The translations under genes were made by a program, and so were the position numbers. From JBBDSU01 sp040904825 (lineage in GTDB: Bacteria; Actinomycetota; Nitriliruptoria; Nitriliruptorales; Nitriliruptoraceae), in contig JBBDSU010000019.1 of the NCBI GenBank assembly GCA_040904825.1, positions 1-51,741 on the forward strand: a stretch of 51,741 nt of DNA. Direction: 5' to 3'. This document shows, piece after piece, positions 34,247 through 43,342 of the stretch. A model generated the notes under the pieces. It made no database searches. It saw only the letters and a program-made list of their open reading frames with translations, and was not told the DNA's origin. Positions within the stretch are counted from its first letter, which is position 1. Each line of letters opens with the position of its first letter.

Positions 34247-36433
34247 TTATCCCGTCTCAAGGGCTTCGAAGGCAGCAATACCCCCTTGGAAGCGACGATC
34301 GATCTCGAGACGCAGTGCCGCATGCTCGCCTTGCTGAAGGTCGGGGTCAGCCTTGACGACATCACTGGCCAACTGTCGAGTCGTTGCCAGCAAGCGAGTA
34401 TCCCGCCCGAGTCTCGCCAGCTTGAGATCAGGCAGACCCGACTGGCGGCGCCCGAACAACTGGCCAGCCCCCCGCAGTTCGAGATCCGTCTCCGCCAACT
34501 CGAATCCGTCGGTGGTGGCGCATACCGCTTCAAGTCGTGTCACCGTGTCATCGCCCAACTCAGCGTTCCAACCAGCAAACAGCACGCAGTACGAACGGTG
34601 GTCACCACGTCCCACCCGGCCACGCAGCTGATGCAGCTGGCTGATGCCGAACCGCTCCGCGTCTTCGATCACCATCACGGTCGCTTCAGGCACATCCACG
34701 CCGACCTCGACGACAGTCGTAGCGACGAGCACCTGTGCCTCACCAGAGCGGAATCTGGCCATGGCGGCGTCCTTGTCTTCAGATCGCATCCGCCCATGGA
34801 CCAGTTCGACCGTCAAGTCGCTGAACACCTCGGTGGCAAGGCGCTCATGCTCAGCGACAGCCGACGTACCCGCCGCAGCCTCCGACGGCTCGACAAACGG
34901 ACACACGATGTAGGCACGACGCCCTTCGGCTGCCTCCTGACGAATGAAGTCATACACAGCCTGGCGACGTTGGGTCGCGGACGGCGGGATCATCCTCGTG
35001 GCGACCGGCTGGCGACCCGGAGGCAGTTCGTCCAGCACGGTCACGTCAAGGTCACCATAGATCGTCATTGCCAGAGATCGAGGAATCGGCGTCGCGGTCA
35101 TGACCAGCACATCAGGCACAACCTGGCCATCCGCCTTGTCTTTCAACTTCACCCGTTGAGCGACACCGAACCGGTGCTGCTCGTCCACGACAACGACACC
35201 CAAGTCGGCGAATCTGACCCCTTCTTCCAACAGCGCATGCGTTCCCAGCACGATGTCGATGTCACCTGAGAGCAATTCGCCGAGCACCCGGCGCCGGTGC
35301 TGCTTCGTCGATGAAGCGGTCAATGCGTCGATGCGAATGCCATCCAGCACGTTGACACCAAGCGGAGCCAGCAGGTGCAGCACGGTGCGCAAGTGCTGAT
35401 CAGCCAACACTTCGGTAGGGACCATCAAGGCCGCCTGTCGACCTTGATCAACCGCGTTGAGCATGGTCCAGAGCGCGACCACCGTCTTGCCTGATCCAAC
35501 GTCGCCTTGCAGGAGCCTGTGCATGGGCCGCTGACGTGAAAGATCGTCGCCAATCTCGGCAAAGGCACGGTTCTGCGCCGCTGTTGGAGAGAATGGCATC
35601 GCGAGGAGAAAATGGTCGGCCCGCCCGCCGGTCCGCGGTGAGTTGTCAAGTCCGACGGCGTCTGCTTCGAGCCGAGTCCGTCGCCACTGCAGCCCCAGCT
35701 GCAGAGTGAAGAGTTCGTCGAACACCAGCCGCTTGCGTGCCGCCTTCTGGCTCGGCCAATCCGCAGGACGATGAATATCGCGCACGGCCTGGTCGAAACT
35801 GATCAGTCCTTGATCCGATCGGATTGCAGCAGGCAACCAGTCGTCGCAGGTCTCAAGGGCATCAAGTGCTTTGCCGACAAATTCAGCAATCTTGAACGTC
35901 GGGAGACCCTCGACCGACGGATAGACCGCAAGCAACCGCTGATGTTGCAGCCTTTCGGCCGCATGATCGAGCGACGCCTGAGCGGCGACCCGACCTAAGA
36001 CCTGCACATCGGGAGCTTGGAGTTGCAGATGGCTGCGGAAACGCTTGACGGTCCCGCTGAACGCTGCCACCGTGCCGGTACTCAGTTGATTCGCCCGCCA
36101 CCGTTGATTGAAGAACGTAACGAGAAAGGTTTCACCACCGGCCTGACGCACCTGGATTTCGATAATCGTTAGCCGCCGACGGCCCTGCCGTGGCGGCAAC
36201 ATCTTCGGTTCGACCCTCACCACCTCGCCAAGCAGCGTGGCTGGCTGGCCCTCGACGACCTCCGACAGGTCAAGTACTTCACCTGCATCTTGATATCGAC
36301 GCGGCCAATGCTCTACGAGGTCGCGGATCGTGGAAATCCCCAGGCCTTCAGCCATTCGTTTCGCCATTGCAGGCCCGACGCCATCAAGCGCGGTCACCGG
36401 GTCCTCGAACCGCAGTGTCACAGGGGCGATCAC
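34247..36433 (-). CDS. recG: ATP-dependent DNA helicase RecG
   Basis: A 728-residue monomeric helicase that remodels stalled forks and branched DNA. The wedge/OB domain (about 70-170) is followed by helicase motifs: I GDVGSGKTVVA, II DEQHRFGV, III MTATPIPRSLA, then VVEVGVDVPEATVMVIEDAERFG, and the C-terminal TRG hairpin region RGRVGRGDHRSYCVL. ELRGAGQLFGRRQSG is also conserved. GTGA overlap with the DAK2-domain gene upstream; DAK2-recG adjacency is widespread. Confidence 0.97.
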   Translation of the reverse strand: MIAPVTLRFEDPVTALDGVGPAMAKRMAEGLGISTIRDLVEHWPRRYQDAGEVLDLSEVVEGQPATLLGEVVRVEPKMLPPRQGRRRLTIIEIQVRQAGGETFLVTFFNQRWRANQLSTGTVAAFSGTVKRFRSHLQLQAPDVQVLGRVAAQASLDHAAERLQHQRLLAVYPSVEGLPTFKIAEFVGKALDALETCDDWLPAAIRSDQGLISFDQAVRDIHRPADWPSQKAARKRLVFDELFTLQLGLQWRRTRLEADAVGLDNSPRTGGRADHFLLAMPFSPTAAQNRAFAEIGDDLSRQRPMHRLLQGDVGSGKTVVALWTMLNAVDQGRQAALMVPTEVLADQHLRTVLHLLAPLGVNVLDGIRIDALTASSTKQHRRRVLGELLSGDIDIVLGTHALLEEGVRFADLGVVVVDEQHRFGVAQRVKLKDKADGQVVPDVLVMTATPIPRSLAMTIYGDLDVTVLDELPPGRQPVATRMIPPSATQRRQAVYDFIRQEAAEGRRAYIVCPFVEPSEAAAGTSAVAEHERLATEVFSDLTVELVHGRMRSEDKDAAMARFRSGEAQVLVATTVVEVGVDVPEATVMVIEDAERFGISQLHQLRGRVGRGDHRSYCVLFAGWNAELGDDTVTRLEAVCATTDGFELAETDLELRGAGQLFGRRQSGLPDLKLARLGRDTRLLATTRQLASDVVKADPDLQQGEHAALRLEIDRRFQGGIAAFEALETG

Positions 36434-38046
36434 TCGACGCCGATCCAGTAGCGCGAGAGGCGATGCCCGGTGGGCACGACATCAATCGTCGCCCCGTTTG
36501 CGGATTTCGCGATGACCGCACGAACTCGGTCTTCCTCTTCTGTGGAAACTTCGGCGCCGACCAGCAGCGTGATCAGCTCCGCTTGGGTGACACCAAGTGC
36601 TTCGCAGAGGAAGCCCGCGGCATCAACAGGATCATCGGCAACCCCGATCACCGTGCCGTCGGCCGCCACCGCCAGAGCCTGACCAAGATGCACGGGCCCC
36701 AGTGGCGTGTCGGCATCCCGCACAGCCTCGACAATCTCTCCTGATCTGACTGCCGCCGCCGCTTCGTGCATTTCGGCGAGCGCCATCGAAGGGTCAGCGC
36801 CTTCGTCGAACACCGCCAGGGCAGCGAACACAGCCGGCGGCGAGTCGGCCGCAGAAATCACCTCCACACGGCAGTCGGTATCCGCCAGCGCCAACCTCGC
36901 CGCTTGCGTCGCTGCGGCGATCGTATTTCGATGGCCCGGGAGCAGGACAACCGTGCTTGCACCGGCGCGGGCGATGCCGTCCAACAGGTCAGCGACCGAC
37001 GGCAGGCCACCGTCGACCGATTCAACGACGGTGGCGCCGACGGTCTCGCAGATCTCGACCGCGCCATCACCGCTGACCACCGCGACGACCTTGATGCGCG
37101 CACGCCGGTAGGTCGCACGGGCCGCCATCTGATCACCAAAGTGCGTGACTGCGATCTGCGAAGGCCGGCCAAACGTGATCCCTGCCTCCAGCGCCGCCCC
37201 CACATTGGCGGTATGCACGTGCACGTTGAGCAGTCCCCCGGCTGCCACGACAACGACCGAGTCACCAAGTTGCTCAAGATCGGCCCGCAGCGGCGCAGCA
37301 ACAGCATCCTTGGCATCCAACAGATACTGCACCTCAAAAGGAAATTCGAGGGACACGTGGCATCCGCGATCGGGCTGTCGCGATAGTGGTGCAGGCCGAT
37401 CTTCAACCACATCCGGGTCCTGGCCGGTCAAGTGCCCGTGGACCGCAGCAAGCACAACCTCGAACCCTCGGGCTCCCGCGTCAACAACTCCTGCGACTCG
37501 CAGGACTTCGAGCTGCTCCGGCGTGCGCTCCACAGCTTCGGCAGTCGCGGCAAACGCTGCTGCCGATGTCTCGATGAGGTCGGCGCCACCTGCTGCCGCT
37601 TGCTGAGCGGCCCGCGCCGCCGCGCTGATCGCCGTGAGCATCGTCCCTTCGACCGGCTCGGCGACCGCTTCATAAGCGAGATCTCGTGCAGCGGTCAACG
37701 CCGCTGCGAACAGGTCCGCATCAACCTTTCGCCGGCCGGCGACAGCTTCGACGACTGCGCGAATAACTTGGCTGAGGATGACGCCTGAATTGCCTCGGGC
37801 ACCGCCGACCGCTCCCCGAATGACAACGCGCGACAAGTCCTTGCCTGACACCTTTCCAGCTTGCCTCATGGCGTCCAGCGCCGCACGGACCGTCGATGTC
37901 ATATTCGTTCCGGTATCCCCATCGGGCACCGGGAAAACGTTCAATTCGTCGATCGTCTCGCGGCGGCTGTCAAGCGCATCGTGGACACGCTCAAGCAACG
38001 CCGGTAATTCGCGCGCGTTGAGCGGAGATCCGGACGAGGCAACCAC
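36430..38046 (-). CDS. DAK2-domain/FakA-like protein (YloV family)
   Basis: About 538 residues. The N-terminal DhaL/DAK2 kinase domain has the nucleotide and metal motif NVFPVPDGDTGTNM and GGARGNSGVILSQ (about residues 40-105). A middle and C-terminal region resembling the FakA domains that contact the fatty-acid-binding partner follows, with VSGDGAVEICE and VVLLPGHRNT. FakA phosphorylates fatty acids bound to FakB in Firmicutes; the role in Actinomycetota is less certain, and no FakB/DegV gene is visible here. The GTG at 38046 has AGAGGA five bases upstream; a TTG at 38064 lacks it. First gene of the long minus-strand run. Confidence 0.9.
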   Translation of the reverse strand: MVASSGSPLNARELPALLERVHDALDSRRETIDELNVFPVPDGDTGTNMTSTVRAALDAMRQAGKVSGKDLSRVVIRGAVGGARGNSGVILSQVIRAVVEAVAGRRKVDADLFAAALTAARDLAYEAVAEPVEGTMLTAISAAARAAQQAAAGGADLIETSAAAFAATAEAVERTPEQLEVLRVAGVVDAGARGFEVVLAAVHGHLTGQDPDVVEDRPAPLSRQPDRGCHVSLEFPFEVQYLLDAKDAVAAPLRADLEQLGDSVVVVAAGGLLNVHVHTANVGAALEAGITFGRPSQIAVTHFGDQMAARATYRRARIKVVAVVSGDGAVEICETVGATVVESVDGGLPSVADLLDGIARAGASTVVLLPGHRNTIAAATQAARLALADTDCRVEVISAADSPPAVFAALAVFDEGADPSMALAEMHEAAAAVRSGEIVEAVRDADTPLGPVHLGQALAVAADGTVIGVADDPVDAAGFLCEALGVTQAELITLLVGAEVSTEEEDRVRAVIAKSANGATIDVVPTGHRLSRYWIGVE

Positions 38047-38255
38047 GCGTTCCTCTCTGTGCAACGGCTTGCGGCGAAGATCGCTGAATCGTAGTTGTCA
38101 CCGTCGGCTCTGTCGTTGCCAACCACTGTCGGCCCAGCCCCACGCATCGACAACAGGACCTGGGTCGGGTCCGGATGTATCGTCACAGCCACGTTCTTTC
38201 TTGACGGCCGCCCCGGTCGTCGGGCGACTACGGAGTACCGATTATCACCACCGAC

Positions 38256-38957
38256 ATGCCGGAGCCCGGCTGGTACCCAGACCCTCACAACCCACACGCT
38301 TCGTTGCGCTGGTGGGATGGCCAGACGTGGACCGAACACCTGCATGACTCGGATGAAGCTTCGGACCACGACACACATCGCGGCGGCGACCCGCGTCTTG
38401 GCGATACGCCATCCAGCGATGCACCGTGGGACCTCACCGGCATGCTGGCCGCCTCGTCTCCGCGAGATGATGCCGATGCTCCCCAGCGTCCCAGCGGTGC
38501 AAACCTTCGACCACGCACGTCAAGAATCGTGTCGTGGACGCTCGTAGCAGGCCTGATCGCGGTCGCCGTCGCCGCAGGACTCATCAGTCTGGGTGCAACC
38601 CTGTCAGAGGACCGTGTCACGATCGACGATCTCGCACCCGGATATCAGCAGACGTATCGGGTAACCCGCAATGGGACGTGGGAAGTTGCATTCTTCGCAC
38701 CTGAGGGACGTCTCGCCATCGATGTGCGCGGACATGCCGATTTCGACCCCATAGCCAGCCTTATAGCCATCGATTCGGACCGGGAAATCTCCTCCAACAA
38801 TGACCGCGGCGTTGATGGCGTCAGTCGCTTCGGTGGGCATCACCTCGATGCGCTCGTTGACGTGCGTATCGACGCAGGCCGCTACCGACTCGTGGTCTCG
38901 GGATGGAACGGCCAGGCAGGTGGCGGCCACGTCATCTTCGTCGACGTCGGCGGCTGA
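38256..38957 (+). CDS. DUF2510-domain single-pass membrane protein
   Basis: The first 30 residues are a DUF2510 domain (PGWYPDPHNP, LRWWDGQTWTEH), a short Trp-rich module found in actinobacterial membrane proteins. A polar linker (35-88) leads to a TM helix at about 90-113 (SWTLVAGLIAVAVAAGLISL). An external domain of about 115 residues with beta-rich pattern follows (TWEVAFFAPEGRLAIDV, VDVRIDAGRYRLVVSGW), resembling bacterial pre-peptidase-like beta sandwiches. It is divergent from the DAK2 gene with a 209-bp interval that contains a TTGACG hexamer near 38192 but no clear -10 box. Function unknown. Confidence 0.85.
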   Translation: MPEPGWYPDPHNPHASLRWWDGQTWTEHLHDSDEASDHDTHRGGDPRLGDTPSSDAPWDLTGMLAASSPRDDADAPQRPSGANLRPRTSRIVSWTLVAGLIAVAVAAGLISLGATLSEDRVTIDDLAPGYQQTYRVTRNGTWEVAFFAPEGRLAIDVRGHADFDPIASLIAIDSDREISSNNDRGVDGVSRFGGHHLDALVDVRIDAGRYRLVVSGWNGQAGGGHVIFVDVGG

Positions 38958-39036
38958 TCACACGACTGTCGGCGATATGCTTCTGAGCGACTCCGCTGAT
39001 AGCCTTGCTGTTCGTGGCGTTGCCATGCTCGATCAC

Positions 39037-39075
39037 CTCGATGATCTGACTCGATGATCTGACTCGATGATCTTG
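39037..39075. repeat. 13-bp tandem repeat, three copies, upstream of rpmB
   Basis: CTCGATGATCTGA occurs twice in direct succession (39037-39049, 39050-39062), then a third copy ending TTG instead of TGA (39063-39075). Each unit contains the palindromic core TCGATGATC/GATC. It lies 71 bp before the rpmB start. Confidence 0.85.
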
Positions 39076-39145
39076 GGCGAGCCTCCCTGCGGCACGACAC
39101 CGTCGCTCTCGATGACGATCCCTCCGACGAATTAAAGGCACGATC

Positions 39146-39346
39146 ATGGCGTCTACCTGCGAGTTGTGCGGCAAGAAGCCGTGGTTCGGTAAGCAGGTGT
39201 CTCACTCTCATCGGCGTTCTTCGAAGCGGTGGACCCCAAACATCCAGCGGGTCAAGGCGTTCGTGAACGGGCGCACTGTCCGGCTGCAGGTCTGCACGTC
39301 CTGCATCAAGGCTGGCAAGGTCCAAAGGCCTCCGGTGAAGGCCTGA
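39146..39346 (+). CDS. rpmB: Large ribosomal subunit protein L28
   Basis: 66 residues with the L28 pattern: MASTCELCGKKPWFGKQVSHSHRRSSKRW, TPNIQRVKAFVNG (shown here in two parts of one continuous stretch) and a C-terminal CTSCIKAGKV. The CxxC pairs (CELC and CTSC) form the zinc site of the C+ type. AAAGG lies eight bases before the ATG. In many actinobacteria rpmB is next to the DAK2-recG pair; here it is on the opposite strand. Confidence 0.96.
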   Translation: MASTCELCGKKPWFGKQVSHSHRRSSKRWTPNIQRVKAFVNGRTVRLQVCTSCIKAGKVQRPPVKA

Positions 39347-39363
39347 GGCGTCCAGGCCTCAGG
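39342..39363. terminator. Shared hairpin between convergent rpmB and ddl
   Basis: A perfect 8-bp inverted repeat CCTGAGGC-GTCCAG-GCCTCAGG spans the rpmB stop codon (39344-39346) and ends two bases from the ddl stop. Both genes converge on it, so a bidirectional terminator is plausible. There is no T-run, typical of GC-rich actinobacterial terminators. Confidence 0.5.
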
Positions 39364-39364
39364 G

Positions 39365-40429
39365 CTAGACCCGCGCGCTGCGCAGCAAACGATCGACAAG
39401 CGCCGAATAATCCAGCCCCTCTGCCTGCCATAGGCGCGGGAACATCGACATCGGGGTGAAGCCTGGGATCGTGTTGATCTCGTTGACCAGCACGGTGTCA
39501 TCGGGGAACACGAAGAAGTCGATCCTTGCCATTCCTCGACATCCGATCGCTCGGTATGCCGTATGGGCCAGCGTGATGATGCGCTGACGCACACGGTCGG
39601 TCACCGGCGCTGGAATCGTCAGCTGAGAGTCCGCCAGGTACTTCGCATCAAAGTCATAGAACTCGCGTGAGGCAATGACCTCGCCGGGCGGTGTGATATC
39701 AATCGTGGCTTCCCCGAGCACACCCACTTCGAGTTCACGGGCCTGCTCGACTCCCTGCTCGATGATGGCGACCTCGTCGTACTCGAAGGCCAGTTCCATC
39801 GCTTCCGCGAGTCCGCCGGCATCGTCGAGTTTCGTGATGCCGATCGATGATCCTTGGCGTGCCGGTTTCACAAACCACGGCATCGTCAACCGATCAGCGA
39901 GATGGTCGGCGACCGCAGACGGATCACGCAACCAGGCTTCGCGGCGCACACCTTCATACGCGGTCTGCGGAATGCCTGCGGCCGCAAATGACGCCTTCAT
40001 CGCGATCTTGTCGATACCGATTGATGAGGCGGTGACGTCAGCACCCACATAGGGGACACCGACAGTCGCAAGCATCCCCTGAACAGTTCCGTCTTCTCCC
40101 CATGGTCCGTGCATCAGGGGAAACACGACATCGACGATGCCGCGCGAGGCGACCCGCTCCCCCTCATCATCGAGCTCGACAAGCAGAGGGCCGCGCCGGG
40201 TGCCCACGATCGCGGCCGTGGGCCCCGAGTCCGGAACTTCGGGCAACGGAACATCCTCGGACACCTCGATGACACCGTCGGTCAGTGTCCAGCGCCCCTC
40301 TCGGGTCACTCCGACCGCTGTCACCGTGTACCGATTCCGATCGACGACCTCGAGCACCGACTTGGCCGACAAACAAGAGATCGCGTGTTCACTCGAGCGC
40401 CCCCCGTACACCACGACGGCGTGCTGCAT
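39365..40429 (-). CDS. ddl: D-alanine--D-alanine ligase
   Basis: A 354-residue ATP-grasp ligase that makes the D-Ala-D-Ala end of peptidoglycan precursors. It starts MQHAVVVYGGRSSEHAIS (Glu of the first D-Ala site). Other motifs are PLMHGPWGEDGTVQG, FVKPARQGSSIGI (ATP and Ser), ARIDFFVFPDD and VNEINTIPGFT (Mg ligands). Start ATG 40429; in-frame sequence upstream is not conserved. The ddl-gpsA-cofC neighbourhood matches mycobacteria, except that two genes intervene here and ddl stands alone on the minus strand. Confidence 0.95.
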   Translation of the reverse strand: MQHAVVVYGGRSSEHAISCLSAKSVLEVVDRNRYTVTAVGVTREGRWTLTDGVIEVSEDVPLPEVPDSGPTAAIVGTRRGPLLVELDDEGERVASRGIVDVVFPLMHGPWGEDGTVQGMLATVGVPYVGADVTASSIGIDKIAMKASFAAAGIPQTAYEGVRREAWLRDPSAVADHLADRLTMPWFVKPARQGSSIGITKLDDAGGLAEAMELAFEYDEVAIIEQGVEQARELEVGVLGEATIDITPPGEVIASREFYDFDAKYLADSQLTIPAPVTDRVRQRIITLAHTAYRAIGCRGMARIDFFVFPDDTVLVNEINTIPGFTPMSMFPRLWQAEGLDYSALVDRLLRSARV

Positions 40430-40546
40430 GTCGACCCCGATACGCGATAGCTGCCATGTCCGCAGGCGCCCGCAGCCTATCGACGTCATGCCCGCGGCCG
40501 ATGAGCATTAGCCTGCATGACAACACAGCGACTGCAAGGACGACCG

Positions 40547-41461
40547 ATGGCAACAATCGAGTTCGACGGGCAGGTCGCCGTCGTCACCGGAGCGGGCGGT
40601 GGCCTGGGACGCCAGCACGCGCTCATGCTCGCCAGCCGTGGTGCCAACGTCGTGGTCAATGACCTCGGCGGATCCCGCGACGGAATTGGTCGTGATACCA
40701 GCGCAGCTGACCAAGTGGTGGCGGAAATCGTCGCAGCAGGCGGGCAAGCCATCGCCAATCACGACGGCGTCCACGAGTGGGATGCAGCCGCCCGCATCGT
40801 CGACACCGCCCTCGACGCCTTCGGCCGGATCGACATCGTCGTCAACAACGCTGGGATCCTGCGCGACCGGTCGTTCACCAAGCTTGAGGAGGACGACTTC
40901 GACGCGGTCCTCGCCGTCCATCTCAAGGGCAGCGTTGCGGTTGCGCGGGCAGCGTGGCCTCACTTCCGAGAACAGAGCTACGGCCGGGTGATCAACACGG
41001 CATCTGGCTCCGGCCTCTACGGCAATTTCGGACAAGCCAACTATGCAGCCGCCAAACTGGGACTTGTCGGTCTCACACGAACCTTGGCCATTGAGGGCGT
41101 CAAGTACGGGATTACGTGTCACGCGATCGCCCCGATTGCGGCATCGCGCATGACCGAGGATGTCTTTCCCGGACCGATCCTCGAGCGACTCACACCTGAG
41201 AACGTCGCCGGCCTGGTCGCCTACTTGGCGTCGTCGTCGTGCACTGACACAGGCCACATCTACTCGGTGGGAGGTGGCCATGTCGCCAGAATTGCGATCG
41301 TCGAAGGACCTGGGACTACCTTCGACCACATTCCCTCACCCGACGACATTGCCGAACGATGGGATGAGATCAACGATCTAGGCATGTCGCCGTCAGAGTT
41401 CACCAACGGCGTGATGGATCAGACCAACAAGATCGCGCGGGCTCTCGGCCTCGACGTGTGA
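40547..41461 (+). CDS. Short-chain dehydrogenase, MFE-2/3-hydroxyacyl-CoA dehydrogenase-like
   Basis: A 304-residue SDR. The NAD-binding motif is TGAGGGLG near the N-terminus, then NNAGILRDRSF, the catalytic Ser in NTASGSGLYGNFGQANY, and YAAAK. The sequence style (VVVNDLGGSRDG, NNAGILRDRSFTKLEEDDFD, GNFGQANYAAAK) is that of the hydroxyacyl-CoA dehydrogenase part of peroxisomal multifunctional enzyme type 2 and its bacterial relatives, so fatty-acyl-CoA oxidation is the likely role. The substrate is not proven. ATG 40547 has AAGGA upstream; ATG 40517 does not. Divergent from ddl. Confidence 0.85.
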   Translation: MATIEFDGQVAVVTGAGGGLGRQHALMLASRGANVVVNDLGGSRDGIGRDTSAADQVVAEIVAAGGQAIANHDGVHEWDAAARIVDTALDAFGRIDIVVNNAGILRDRSFTKLEEDDFDAVLAVHLKGSVAVARAAWPHFREQSYGRVINTASGSGLYGNFGQANYAAAKLGLVGLTRTLAIEGVKYGITCHAIAPIAASRMTEDVFPGPILERLTPENVAGLVAYLASSSCTDTGHIYSVGGGHVARIAIVEGPGTTFDHIPSPDDIAERWDEINDLGMSPSEFTNGVMDQTNKIARALGLDV

Positions 41462-41489
41462 GCGCTCGATCGAAGGTGATGGAGAGCGG

Positions 41490-42092
41490 TCATCGTCGGC
41501 GCAACATCAGCCGCCGCGACACCGCAACGAGAATGACCTCAACGACCTCGGCAACGCTCATATCTGTGGTGTCGAGCACCAAGTCACGACCGGTCACGCT
41601 GGCGAACGCATCGAGTTGCCACAAGACACCCGGCCGTGCATCACCGTAGGCATCAGCTCCACGCTCGACGAGGACCTCCGGATGACACGTCAAACCGACG
41701 TGCAGCACCGGCAGTCCAGCCACTGCTGAGCGCAAGTCACTGACGGTCGTGCGGTCAAGCAACAAGTGATCAAGCGCGACGTCCCATCCAGCAGCGGCCC
41801 ATGCTGCAGCCACGCGATGCATCCCACCGATCAATTCGCGACCAAGCGGACCCCAGTGGACGGCGCCTCGGGCCGACGAGGTGACCACCGGCGTCAAAAG
41901 GTCCCACCATCGATCCAATTCGGGACCGAAGGCCGTCAACGTGCGATCAAGTCCGACATCCAACAGCGGCTCGGTCCGAACACGCGACCATGCTTCTTGA
42001 AGAGCTTCCAGCGTCGTTGAGGTGCCGACTCCCGACGGGCCATCGAGAATGACGATGAGGCCGGACTCACGGTTCCGGACAGATTGACTCAC
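41490..42092 (-). CDS. Chloramphenicol phosphotransferase-like P-loop protein with altered Walker A
   Basis: About 200 residues. It opens LIVILDGPSGVGTSTTLEAL; the Walker A lysine is replaced by Thr24 (codon ACC). The middle part, VALDHLLLDRTTVSDLRSAV and LPVLHVGLTCHPEVLVERGA, resembles the CPT family (chloramphenicol 3-O-phosphotransferase and housekeeping relatives). The GTG start overlaps the gpsA stop (GTGA), so it is co-translated with gpsA. Kinase activity is doubtful without the lysine, and the substrate is unknown. Convergent with the SDR gene. Confidence 0.75.
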   Translation of the reverse strand: MSQSVRNRESGLIVILDGPSGVGTSTTLEALQEAWSRVRTEPLLDVGLDRTLTAFGPELDRWWDLLTPVVTSSARGAVHWGPLGRELIGGMHRVAAAWAAAGWDVALDHLLLDRTTVSDLRSAVAGLPVLHVGLTCHPEVLVERGADAYGDARPGVLWQLDAFASVTGRDLVLDTTDMSVAEVVEVILVAVSRRLMLRRR

Positions 42093-43102
42093 ACGTCCAT
42101 CCCGTAGATTTCGGGCTTGGCTTCACGAGCCAACAGCGCTCCTACAAGCTCACGAGGATCGTGTCCTCCGTGGCACACCGCCACGACACCTTCGGTGATC
42201 GGCATGTCGACGCCGAGGCGCTGAGCCAGCGCCAGCAGAGCTCGCGACGACTTGACGCCTTCGGCCACCATGTTGGTCGAAGCGATGATGGCATCAAGAT
42301 CTTCACCACGGCCCAGGCGATCACCCACGGTGCGATTCCTTGACTTTGATGACGTGCAAGTCGCCACGAGATCTCCCACACCGGCAAGCCCGGAAAACGT
42401 CAACGCTTGGCCTCCTAGAGCGACGCCAAGCCTGGTCATCTCAGCCAGGCCGCGCGTAATGACCGCTGCCATGGTGTTGTCACCGAACCCCATGCCGCTG
42501 GCCATTCCAGCCGCGAGCGCAATCACATTCTTGACCGCTCCCGCGACTTCTACCCCGACGCGATCTTCGTTGGTGTAGACACGAAAATAGGGAGCCATCA
42601 TCGCTGCCTGGACCTGCTCAACTCTGGCGGCATCGATCCCGGCAGCAACGGATGCAGCCGGAAGGCGCTGGGCGCACTCAAGCGCGAGGTTGGGGCCACT
42701 GAGAACCACGAGCCTTGACAGGTCGATGCCAAGCCCGTCGCCGATCAGTTCGCTCCCAAACCGCAGCGTCGCTACTTCGACACCTTTGACGACACTCACC
42801 AACGTCGCATCCGGGGGAATCAGACGGCCCCAGACTTCGAGTTGCTCAACAATGCCGACCGACGGCACGGCGACCACCACCACATCGGCATCCGCCAGCG
42901 CAGCTTCAGGATCACTGGTCGCGTGCAGGCTGGGCGGAAGCGTCACATCGGGGAGATAGGTGGCGTTCGTGCGCTTTTCGTTGATCTCTCGGGCCACCTC
43001 GTCCCGCCGTGCCCACAACGTGGTGCGCTGGCCGGCGTCGATGCACATCAAGGACAAGGCGGTGCCCCATGACCCGGCACCCATCACCGCAACCCCACCC
43101 AC
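42089..43102 (-). CDS. gpsA: Glycerol-3-phosphate dehydrogenase [NAD(P)+]
   Basis: A 337-residue enzyme reducing dihydroxyacetone phosphate to sn-glycerol 3-phosphate for phospholipid synthesis. The N-terminal motif is MGAGSWGTALS. Further segments are VVVAVPS, SVVKGVE, VLSGPNLALE and VEVAGAVKNVIALAAGMASG (catalytic Lys), with GGxALTFSGLAGVGDLVATC. GTG 43102 is preceded by GGAGGCCAC, an ideal site. With cdsA elsewhere in the window it supplies the membrane-lipid pathway. Divergent from cofC across 240 bp. Confidence 0.96.
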   Translation of the reverse strand: MGGVAVMGAGSWGTALSLMCIDAGQRTTLWARRDEVAREINEKRTNATYLPDVTLPPSLHATSDPEAALADADVVVVAVPSVGIVEQLEVWGRLIPPDATLVSVVKGVEVATLRFGSELIGDGLGIDLSRLVVLSGPNLALECAQRLPAASVAAGIDAARVEQVQAAMMAPYFRVYTNEDRVGVEVAGAVKNVIALAAGMASGMGFGDNTMAAVITRGLAEMTRLGVALGGQALTFSGLAGVGDLVATCTSSKSRNRTVGDRLGRGEDLDAIIASTNMVAEGVKSSRALLALAQRLGVDMPITEGVVAVCHGGHDPRELVGALLAREAKPEIYGMDV

Positions 43103-43342
43103 GTGGCCTCCTCAGGTCAACCGCACGTGCACGTCCGACGGACAGGCGAACTCGGCGCACACAGTACGTGTCGAGATGGGTACGAGCAGGTCAGCGGCTC
43201 GATCCACGATCGGAAGGCACCCTACGAACCGGCGACACTCACGACCTACCCTGACCTACCCTGGTCTTACTAGCCTCGATCTCATGGATTGGAGCTGCTC
43301 TGACCGTCTTCTGGCACCGTCATCTTCGTTGACGTTGCCATC

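Noticed and set aside
34046..35269. A 400-codon plus-strand open frame opposite recG
   Set aside because: Mirror frame of the helicase coding sequence, without ribosome-binding site or recognisable domains.
38180..38240. TTGACG hexamer as a -35 box for the DUF2510 gene
   Set aside because: No acceptable -10 hexamer at 16-18 bases; not listed as a promoter.
43243..43262. Two tandem copies of GACCTACCCT upstream of cofC
   Set aside because: Only two short copies in a divergent promoter region; not enough to call a regulatory repeat.
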